From: Ktedonobacteria bacterium brp13
GTDB lineage: Bacteria; Chloroflexota; Ktedonobacteria; Ktedonobacterales; Ktedonobacteraceae
DNA: 64,000 bases
Assembly: GCA_015099395.1 (NCBI GenBank)
Contig: AP024096.1
Span: forward strand, 248,001 to 312,000
Direction of reading: 5' to 3'
Shown here: positions 26,515-34,276 of the stretch, in pieces
Numbering within the stretch: position 1 is the first letter of the stretch
How the letters are laid out: every line of letters starts with the position of its first letter
Made by a program: the position numbers and the translations under genes
The notes under the pieces: model-generated
The model's input: only the letters and a program-made list of their open reading frames with translations
Told to the model about the DNA's origin: nothing
The model's database searches: none

Positions 26515-29043
26515 TTAAACATGTATATCTATCATCTGTGCATCCATGGAGATACCCAATTCAACAATGATATGACGCTGGATCTCATCATAGCTCCAGG
26601 ATACGTCTGCATCGTTCAATGTGACACTCGCCGGTGATCGCAGCACTCCTCGTATTTCCAACAGGATACGCTGGCGAGCAGGCCGAAACGTTCCTTCCTG
26701 TTCACCTAATGAGATGTGGATATACTCGGCATCAACATCACAACGAATGAGACGTCGAGCGTAGACACCCTGCTCCTGCGCATAACCATCGCCAGCGTCT
26801 TCGTAAAACTCAGTCTCGCTGTATCCAATAGCAGGGTAGAGTACAAACGTTATAGGCTCATCGGGACGCTCACCAACATAGTTCATAGCGCAAGATAACG
26901 GTAATGCACTATTGGCCCGGACATAGAATGCAGGCTGACCCAGTGGAGCATGTGCCAGGATATGCGTAGGTCCCTCAATCCGTTCGCCAGTCCAATAATG
27001 GAACCAGGTACCTTGTGGTAGATACACATGCCGATACTCATGTCCAGGATGGGTGATAGGTGCGACTAGTAACGTATCGCCACAGAAGAACTCATCGTCA
27101 ATACTATAGGTAGTGGTGTCACTCGGCGATGACCAAAAAAGCGGACGCAGTACAGGTGCACCAGTGCGATGACAGATCTCAAAAAGCGTATAGAGATAAG
27201 GGATCAAGCGTTGACGGAACTGGAGCATCTTGCGACATACAGATTCATACGGCTCGCCAAAGACCCAGGGCTCCTGCGGACGTGATTGCTTCTCTGCATG
27301 GTTACGGCAAAACGCCTGGAATGCGCCAAACTCAGTCCAACGCGCCACAAGCTCCCCACTCGAATCTTCATAGAAGCCTCCAATATCAACACCCGACCAA
27401 CCAACACCTGAAAGACCAAGGTTCAGCAATTGCGCGACACTCATCGCAAGATTATCCCACGTCGAAAGATTATCACCGGTCCAGACCGCACTGTGACGCT
27501 GCACACCAGCATAGCCTGATCGCGTTACAATGAAGGGACGTTGTTCAGGTCGCAACTGTAACAGCCCCTCACGTGTAGATTGCACCATCAATGAACCATA
27601 CATATTATGCACTTGCATATGCAAACGCACTTTGCCATCTTGCATATGGAGAACATCTCCAGGCATTGTTGAGTTCGCTGGTGTAAAGAGCGCCGGCTCA
27701 TTCATATCACACCAGATACCCGACACACCCAGGTCCACTAAAGAACGATGCTGTTCCCCCCACCAGACACGAGTCTCCGCATTGAGAAAATCAGGAAAAG
27801 TGCACAATCCAGGCCAGACCGCGTTCTGATAATCATCCCCCTGCATCGTCTTACAAAAAAGGGCACGCGCATGCCCTTCAGTATAGACTTCATAGTTCGC
27901 ATCCACCTTCACACCTGCATCCACAATAGTCACTATATGAAAACCTGACGTCTGTAACTCCGCTAGCAAGTGAGCAGGATCGGGAAAGAACCGCTCATCC
28001 CAGGTAAAATTACGGAAACCATCCATATGATCAATATCAAGGTAGAGCGTATCGCAGGGGATGTTTCGTTCGCGGAACATATGCGCAATATGTAACACTT
28101 CCTCGGCAGACCCATAACTAAAACGACTCTGTCCATTGCCCAATCCCCATAAAGGCGGCAATGGCGTAGCACCCGTCAACACGGTATACTGTGCCAGCAC
28201 GTCCTGCGGTGTCGGGCCACAAAACACATAATAGATAAGATCACCGCAAGCCGCCCCGAACCACGAACGGCCTTGATCTTCCTTTGCCAAATCGAACTCA
28301 GTGCTGGTTGGACTATCGAGCAACAGCCCCCACGCCTGCCCATCCTCCAGAGCGAGCGTAAAGGGAATCGAGACATACAGATTATTTTGCAAGGCAGTAC
28401 GTCCAGGAGGTGGATCGATATTCCAGAAGAGCTGATGCGTATCTGTCTTATCCAGACCACCGATGCGCTCACCGCAACCAAAATAGTGCTCCCCCAACGG
28501 ATGCTTCTTGTACATACGTACAGGTGTACCTACAAGTCCCAGTGCGTTCGGCACAGGAATAGTTGCTATCTGCTGCGCCGACGGTGTCAGCCAGCCCATT
28601 CCCAATGCAGGATCATCGCAGGCAAAAGAGCGTCCAGCAGCATCGGCAAACCCGATGCGTAGAGGGTTGAGCCCCACATGAGCAGTCGCCAGAGACGTTG
28701 CCAGCGTCACCTCATCAGCGGAGTGCTTCACCAGAACAGCGTCAAATCCCTCTTCTCTCGGTACAACAGCAGCAGAACTATAATCGATTGGGCGACCATG
28801 AGGGAAAAAAGCAACCCGAAATATTGCAGGAGCTAATGCCGTCACTTCAACAACTGACGGCCTCCGTTGCGCATCTAGCGGCGTCTCTGTATGCGCATAA
28901 TCTTGACTATACGAATCTATCTGTAAACATACTCTTGTCCCATCCAGGTCAATCGAGGTTACCGCACCAAGTGCATGATATCCAATCGGCAGAGGCACTT
29001 CACCAAGAGTGGCCGTAACATCATCAGGCAACGTCATATCCAT
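26515..29043 (-). CDS. GH31 alpha-glucosidase
   Basis: An 842-residue glycoside hydrolase family 31 enzyme without signal peptide, hence probably cytoplasmic. The nucleophile motif GIWCDMNEP gives Asp446, and WTGDN gives the acid/base Asp524. N-terminal galactose-mutarotase-like domain, (beta/alpha)8 barrel from about 295, then two beta-sandwich domains follow the usual order. It terminates an operon with CUT1 permeases and a binding protein, so it would hydrolyse imported alpha-gluco-oligosaccharides. Alpha-1,3 linkage preference is suggested only by the nearby GH87-like enzyme. The start follows AAGGA. Confidence 0.93.
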   Translation of the reverse strand: MDMTLPDDVTATLGEVPLPIGYHALGAVTSIDLDGTRVCLQIDSYSQDYAHTETPLDAQRRPSVVEVTALAPAIFRVAFFPHGRPIDYSSAAVVPREEGFDAVLVKHSADEVTLATSLATAHVGLNPLRIGFADAAGRSFACDDPALGMGWLTPSAQQIATIPVPNALGLVGTPVRMYKKHPLGEHYFGCGERIGGLDKTDTHQLFWNIDPPPGRTALQNNLYVSIPFTLALEDGQAWGLLLDSPTSTEFDLAKEDQGRSWFGAACGDLIYYVFCGPTPQDVLAQYTVLTGATPLPPLWGLGNGQSRFSYGSAEEVLHIAHMFRERNIPCDTLYLDIDHMDGFRNFTWDERFFPDPAHLLAELQTSGFHIVTIVDAGVKVDANYEVYTEGHARALFCKTMQGDDYQNAVWPGLCTFPDFLNAETRVWWGEQHRSLVDLGVSGIWCDMNEPALFTPANSTMPGDVLHMQDGKVRLHMQVHNMYGSLMVQSTREGLLQLRPEQRPFIVTRSGYAGVQRHSAVWTGDNLSTWDNLAMSVAQLLNLGLSGVGWSGVDIGGFYEDSSGELVARWTEFGAFQAFCRNHAEKQSRPQEPWVFGEPYESVCRKMLQFRQRLIPYLYTLFEICHRTGAPVLRPLFWSSPSDTTTYSIDDEFFCGDTLLVAPITHPGHEYRHVYLPQGTWFHYWTGERIEGPTHILAHAPLGQPAFYVRANSALPLSCAMNYVGERPDEPITFVLYPAIGYSETEFYEDAGDGYAQEQGVYARRLIRCDVDAEYIHISLGEQEGTFRPARQRILLEIRGVLRSPASVTLNDADVSWSYDEIQRHIIVELGISMDAQMIDIHV

Positions 29044-29121
29044 ACAATAATTCCTTCTAACACGTATAACATAAAAGTGAACGGGTTCGCTTTCAACACA
29101 GGGCTTATCACATTGCCCAGG

Positions 29122-30105
29122 CTACCCTTTCAAACCCGTCAAACTAATCCCACGAATAATCTGCTTCTGAAAGAACAAAAAGAGGACAATCGGAGGAATA
29201 CTAGCCAAAGCCAGGCTTGCAATCAGGTAGTTAAACGGCAAATTGGCGTTTGGTTGTTGTAGATGATAGAGCGCGACCTGCAACGACTGCACCGAAGGAT
29301 CCGCGAGCACCAGTAACGGCCAGAGAAAATCCTTCCAGGTAGCGACGATAGTAAAGATAGTGACAACAGCCAGGACTGGTTGAGAAAGTGGCACAACGAT
29401 AGATGTAAAGATCCTCCAGCTACTTGCTCCATCCAGCCTGGCCGCATCAGTGAGATCATTAGGAATCCCGTCAAAAAAGCTTTTCAGAATTAAGATATTA
29501 AAGGGATTAGCCGCCTCTGGTAACCAGACACCGGCCCACGAGTTAAATAAAGAGATATGGAGAAAGGGAATGTCATTCACGTTCACAAATTGAGGGATCA
29601 GATAAGCAACAGGAGGAACCATCAGCGTACAGAAAAAACCGAATTGAATAATGTTTCCTCCAGCTGGCCGCAACTTTGAGAGTGCATAAGCCGCCGTTGC
29701 TGAAACCACAACCTGCAAAACCACAGCACCGGCCGCCAGGATCAGGGTGTTAGCAAAGTACAACTGTAAGCCCATAACGGTCCACGCCTGGGTAAAGTTG
29801 CTCCACAAGGGATGTTGCGCCCAGATCGTTGGCGGTGTCTGGTAAAGTTCGCTACTCGACTTAAGGCCACCACTAAACATCCAGTAAACAGGACCCAACG
29901 TTATCACTGTAGAGAACACAAGGCAGACAAAGATCGCCCAGTAGATAATGCGCGGCCCTGGACGACGCAAAGTCAGAGGGGATATGAGCGAGCGCTCATC
30001 CGCAGCTTCAGATGACTTGCGACGAGAGCGGCGACCATGCGGCACAGGCAAGCTAGAGGGATCTTGCTCGGACGCCAGTCCGCTATTTTTTACCTGCAAA
30101 GCCAT
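29122..30105 (-). CDS. Sugar ABC importer permease, MalG-like
   Basis: A 327-residue CUT1-type permease with a 45-residue basic cytoplasmic leader (GRRSRRKSSE) before the first helix. The EAA loop reads LTDAARLDGASSWRIF, and FILIATF-like helices surround it. The ending FFQKQIIRGISLTGLKG is the classic MalG-family C-terminus. It follows the MalF-like gene by 6 bases. No ATPase gene of the MsmK/MalK type is present in this operon. Confidence 0.93.
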   Translation of the reverse strand: MALQVKNSGLASEQDPSSLPVPHGRRSRRKSSEAADERSLISPLTLRRPGPRIIYWAIFVCLVFSTVITLGPVYWMFSGGLKSSSELYQTPPTIWAQHPLWSNFTQAWTVMGLQLYFANTLILAAGAVVLQVVVSATAAYALSKLRPAGGNIIQFGFFCTLMVPPVAYLIPQFVNVNDIPFLHISLFNSWAGVWLPEAANPFNILILKSFFDGIPNDLTDAARLDGASSWRIFTSIVVPLSQPVLAVVTIFTIVATWKDFLWPLLVLADPSVQSLQVALYHLQQPNANLPFNYLIASLALASIPPIVLFLFFQKQIIRGISLTGLKG

Positions 30106-30111
30106 AATATC

Positions 30112-31074
30112 CTACTCTCCTTCCATCAAACCGCGCGTTAAGCGCATATAAATTAAGGCAAAGACCGCCAATACCAGAAACAACATAACACCTAGAGCAC
30201 TTGCACTCCCAAAATCACCTGTTTGAAACGCATCATTATAAATTAAGAGCATCACAGACAATGTTGAGTTTTGTGGACCTCCACTAGTAACGGTAAATGG
30301 CTCAATAAAGACCTGCATGGTAGCGATAATCTGCAAAATAAGCATCAGTAATAGTACCGGACGAATAGTTGGGAGAGTAATATGCCAGAGCCGATGCCAA
30401 AGATCCGCCCCATCAATCTCAGCTGCCTCATAATATGAGGCTGGCACACCTTGTAACGACGCCAGGTAGATCAAGATCGTTGAGCCTGCAGAGCTCCAGG
30501 TCGCAATAACCATCAGCGAGGGTAGTGCAGTTACCGGATTCTCTAACCACAAACCACCAGGAATACTTATCAGATGGAGCAGCGAATTCAGCAAGCCAGA
30601 ATCTGGATTATAAATCCAACGCCAGAGAAAAACAGTAACGATAGGCGGTAGCATGACCGGCAAGTAGAATGCCAGGCGAAAGAAACCTTTCCAGTGCCGC
30701 ATCTCATTGATCAACAATGCCAGGATTATAGGGATAAAATAGCCAAACAGCAGAGCATACACAGTGAATTCTAGCGTATTGCGCACTGCAAGCGGGAAGT
30801 TCGGATCAGTAAGCACATGATGGTAGTTAAGCCATCCCACCCAGCTAGGAGGATTGATCATATCGAAACTCTGGAAACTCATAATAAAGCCCAGAATAAT
30901 CGGATACCAGACAAAGAGTGCAAAAATCACTATCGCGGGCAAGAGAAAGAGATAGCCACCTGAACTCTGTCGCAACGTCATCACAAACCGGCGACGGCGT
31001 CCATCATGCGCTTCACTGAGCAATGCATCCCGAGAAGAACTATTCCGCCTGACAGCAGATGAGGGCAGTTCCAT
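30112..31074 (-). CDS. Sugar ABC importer permease, MalF-like
   Basis: A 320-residue CUT1 permease. The EAA loop reads YYEAAEIDGADLWHRLWHI, and NPDSGLLNSLL and PFTVTSGGPQNSTLSVMLLIY are typical of the MalF family. An arginine-rich leader precedes the first helix. It lies between the binding-protein gene and the MalG-like gene; a strong hairpin separates it from the former. Confidence 0.93.
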   Translation of the reverse strand: MELPSSAVRRNSSSRDALLSEAHDGRRRRFVMTLRQSSGGYLFLLPAIVIFALFVWYPIILGFIMSFQSFDMINPPSWVGWLNYHHVLTDPNFPLAVRNTLEFTVYALLFGYFIPIILALLINEMRHWKGFFRLAFYLPVMLPPIVTVFLWRWIYNPDSGLLNSLLHLISIPGGLWLENPVTALPSLMVIATWSSAGSTILIYLASLQGVPASYYEAAEIDGADLWHRLWHITLPTIRPVLLLMLILQIIATMQVFIEPFTVTSGGPQNSTLSVMLLIYNDAFQTGDFGSASALGVMLFLVLAVFALIYMRLTRGLMEGE

Positions 31075-31112
31075 TACAGTTCCTTTCCTTTCACAAAACA
31101 GCCTGATCGAAA

Positions 31113-31155
31113 GGAGAAAAGAGAGTAGGTCAGGAAAGCCCTATCTCTTTTCTCC
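31113..31155 (-). promoter_or_regulatory. Stem-loop between sugar-binding protein and permease genes
   Basis: GGAGAAAAGAGA (31113-31124) pairs perfectly with TCTCTTTTCTCC (31144-31155), and TAGG/CCTA extends the stem past one bulge. It lies directly after the binding-protein stop codon, the third such post-binding-protein hairpin in this window. It probably limits read-through or protects the upstream mRNA. Confidence 0.6.
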
Positions 31156-31169
31156 GCTTCACTCAATGG

Positions 31170-32546
31170 CTAAGAAGCTGACTGATCGATCAACTGCTGA
31201 ACTTGTTGCACGGCCTGATCAAGCAGTTTCTTCGGGTCGGCATTGGCATTCGTCAAGACCGCCTGCACCGCAGAATCAAGCTGTGCATACAATTTCTGTG
31301 TCTGGTTGCGCGGCTCAGCTCGCAACTTCAGGTTTGAAGAGGTAAAGGGCTTATAATTCTGAACAGGAACATTAGCATACTTATTGCCAAGATCAGTCAA
31401 TTTCTGTTGGAAAGCGCCCACAAAGATAATATTTACCGGCGTTCCTACAAGACGAGCATTGGCGTTCGCATTTTTATATTCGTTCTCAAGCACACCCAAA
31501 TCAAAATTGGCGTAGGCGGCATAATCAAACGCAGCCTTAATCTTCGCCTGTGACGACTTTGGATTGAAGATATAGACGTTACCACCGGTAAGCGCAGCAT
31601 TCCCGCCATTCTGCGGCATCGGTCCAATACCAAAGTTATTTAGATTCGCCTGATACTGGAACTTGAAAAAGGGCAGACTATCAGGAGCCATAACAACCAT
31701 CGCTACTTTATCGGTTGCCATCAATTGAAGAAGGTCATTCTGCGTATACAGCTGCTGCTTTGTCGTCGATTGATCGGTAAAACGCATATCCTTCAGCAAT
31801 TGTAGAACGCTCACACCCTGAGGACTATTGAAAATCGCCTTCGTGCCATCGGCAGACTCCATATCGCCACCAGCCGAATACATCCAGTTCGTAAAGTGCC
31901 AACCACCCTGGTTGCTCGCGCTGGTCTCCGCATAGCCAGCAACTGAAGAGCTCTTCAGTTGTTTGGCATAGCCACGAAATTCATCCCAGGTCGTAGGGGG
32001 CTTATCTGGATTGAGGCCAGCTGCCGAGAATAGCTTGCGGTTGTACCAAAGGGTTAGAGCATAGCCATTCACAGGCAAACCATAGACCTTACCAGTAGCA
32101 GCGTCGGTAATGATAGATTGGATACTAGGATCAATACTACTGTAATACTGCCAACCCTTTACCAGGCTGGTGACGTCAGCCGCAGCATGTTTTTGAATCA
32201 GCGTAGGTGGCTCAGTAAAATAACTTAAGACGCCATCTTCGGCTTGATTGGCAGCCAACCGGGCAAAATAGGTTGTGGGATCATACGGGTCGTTCTTCCC
32301 CACAATCTTCTCACCAGGATACGCCTTTTCAAACGCAGCAATACTAGCATTGAATTCCCTAACAGAGGCGGGGTCACTCGCAGCCGGCAGTGAATTAACG
32401 GTAGCGGTCACGGTGCTGCTACCACTACCACTACCAGGACCCGTAGATCCACAAGCGGCAAGAGCCTCGATACCTACCAGCCCTGTACCAGCTGCAACCG
32501 AATAGCGAAGAAAATTGCGACGATTCAAAGAGGGCATACTACCCAT
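31170..32546 (-). CDS. Sugar ABC importer substrate-binding Tat lipoprotein
   Basis: A 458-residue family 1 extracellular binding protein. The N-terminus MGSMPSLNRRNFLRYSVAAG carries a Tat-like RRNFLR motif (9-14) and a lipobox ending at Cys32 (LAAC), so it may be exported folded and lipid-anchored. Ligand-domain blocks include GLPVNGYALTLWYNRKLFSAAG, NPDKPPTTWDEF and GNVYIFNPKS. GAGGAGG lies 7 bases before the ATG. It heads the operon with two permeases and a GH31 enzyme, so alpha-gluco-oligosaccharides are the probable ligand. Confidence 0.92.
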   Translation of the reverse strand: MGSMPSLNRRNFLRYSVAAGTGLVGIEALAACGSTGPGSGSGSSTVTATVNSLPAASDPASVREFNASIAAFEKAYPGEKIVGKNDPYDPTTYFARLAANQAEDGVLSYFTEPPTLIQKHAAADVTSLVKGWQYYSSIDPSIQSIITDAATGKVYGLPVNGYALTLWYNRKLFSAAGLNPDKPPTTWDEFRGYAKQLKSSSVAGYAETSASNQGGWHFTNWMYSAGGDMESADGTKAIFNSPQGVSVLQLLKDMRFTDQSTTKQQLYTQNDLLQLMATDKVAMVVMAPDSLPFFKFQYQANLNNFGIGPMPQNGGNAALTGGNVYIFNPKSSQAKIKAAFDYAAYANFDLGVLENEYKNANANARLVGTPVNIIFVGAFQQKLTDLGNKYANVPVQNYKPFTSSNLKLRAEPRNQTQKLYAQLDSAVQAVLTNANADPKKLLDQAVQQVQQLIDQSAS

Positions 32547-32918
32547 GATAAAACCTCCTCAAAAAGAGACATAGACACCAACATCAGGTCGTACTTACAA
32601 CCTGATAACAATAGAACATACATTTACAAGTACATTATAAGAGTCGAAGCAGTATTGCTTATAACGTACGTAAACAGAAATGATTGCAACGCACCATGAA
32701 AACCCACTCAAGCAACGTGAAGTTACTTGTAAGGTGGAAGGAAATTACGTCCTTATAGGGATAAAAATAGCTTGAGGTCTGGTATGAGGTAAATAAAAAG
32801 CAATAATGAGCACCATAGCTTATAACTCTCCTCGTTGATAGCTCAACAAATAAAGATGCGAGAACAATGACTCAGCACATACATCACATCATTTTCTCTA
32901 CCGCTAAGAGAGACATTA

Positions 32919-32934
32919 AGGTTAACGTTAACCT
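32919..32934. promoter_or_regulatory. 16-bp perfect palindrome, LacI-type operator candidate
   Basis: AGGTTAACGTTAACCT is a perfect inverted repeat with the central CG usual in LacI-family operators. It lies 370 bases upstream of the sugar-binding-protein gene. The LacI regulator at 37428-38477 is the plausible binder. Confidence 0.6.
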
Positions 32935-33478
32935 CATTGCATATAAACAAAGTAACATAGATTAATCCAGGTGTCAATACTTAAGGCGTAGCTTTTTAAA
33001 ATGACATTATTCTGTGAGTTAAAATCATTATCAGAGTTCGACTGCGTACGGGGCAAAGAAACAAAATACTCTCACAGGAATACAAAGCGTAAGAAAACTT
33101 GCCTGGCAAAAACTCACGAGATTCCTCGTCAGGAAACCTGAGCTACTTTTCAGGGAGCGCTACCTATGAATGCAAATAACCTTTTTATCGGCTATTATCG
33201 CCTACTTCACAAGGAAATATCGATGATATTTCTAAAGTATCCACGACAAGCTCAAGTTCGAGCCCTGATCTTCGCCTCTATGTGGAGTTCTTCTCGGTAA
33301 GAAAAAGAGCAAGCCAGGTTCAGCTATACAGTACATCGCATCGAAAGCCGCGACTTGAGAGCAGTAATTTCCTCTCGCTCAAAGTAAACGCTTTCCTGGT
33401 ATTCATTTCATTGCGAGAAATACGCACACCATTGACATTCATCTTTTTCTATGCTACTCTCATTTTCAAGAGATAAAA

Positions 33479-33573
33479 GGTAAACGTTACCCCTATTTTC
33501 TCTCATCAGACTGTTCGGACGGTGGCGTCGTTTTCCTGGTTCTGAGAAAGAAGAGAGGTATGGAAACGTTACC
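33479..33573. promoter_or_regulatory. Two further AACGTT-type operator candidates
   Basis: GGTAA-ACG-TTACC at 33479-33491 and GGAAACGTTACC at 33562-33573 share the AACGTTACC half with each other and the GTTAACC half with the 32919 palindrome. A weaker GTAAACGCTTTCC lies at 33385-33397. They may belong to the same repressor. Confidence 0.45.
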
Positions 33574-34017
33574 TGGTACGGATGTGACCAGCTGGTTTGC
33601 TGGCGTGCACCCATACAAAAACCGTTTCTGGCGTTGCTGTCTTTGTCGTCAATGTTTGACGAAATAACTTTGAAGAGGTTTGTCAGCTATGATGCTCATT
33701 TCTTCCAAATTCGCATGCTCTTTGTCTATGCAGCATTCTTCATTTTCCCGCTGGGACTCCATTCTGTCTTCTTCACACGTGAGAGGTCTTTTTCACTTCC
33801 CTGATTTACTGCTCGCGTCATCGATGTCTCGGCAAGGAAGTTGATCACATCAGAGTGCCAAGCATTGAAATGTTCATGCTGTAATATTTCTCTACTGACA
33901 TACCTACAACATGACATAGTAACAGCATGCCTTTTTACAAGGAGGTGTTTCATAGATACAACACCAGAGACCAGTTATCTCTTAATGAGTACCCCTTTCC
34001 GTAACGTGTCGACACTG

Positions 34018-34112
34018 GAACGTTGGCGTTCCGAAGTTGGCTCTGCTAAGTTGTAGAGTCACACGTAACCGGTATTACTCTGGAAATAGTGGTCGCGGCG
34101 CGGCATAACGTT
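34018..34112. promoter_or_regulatory. Operator candidates before the GH87-like gene
   Basis: GGAACG-TTGG-CGTTCC (34018-34033) is a perfect 6-bp inverted repeat, and TAACGTTA (34105-34112) a perfect 8-bp palindrome within ATAACGTTACC. They lie 165-260 bases before the secreted enzyme gene, so that gene probably belongs to the same LacI regulon. Confidence 0.45.
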
Positions 34113-34276
34113 ACCGCCCACCAAACGTAAAGGCAATGAATGTCTTCAACCAGGGTAGTGAGACAAGTTGAGTGAACTCAGCCGTCTCACCGGTTATTCC
34201 ATCGTGGTACAATGCTATACCGCCTGACAGGCTGGCAGTATAGTGTGGACTCAATGCCTGGAAAGGACATTGCACA

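Larger units (their letters stand above)
32547..34276. other. 1.7-kb non-coding divergent region with LacI-type palindromes
   Basis: No supported gene in about 1730 bases between the divergent sugar operon and the GH87-like gene. It contains several AACGTT-centred repeats, listed separately, and an inverted repeat ATCAGGT/ACCTGAT at 32583-32606 in the leader of the binding-protein gene. Short open frames here lack ribosome sites and family features. Confidence 0.6.
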
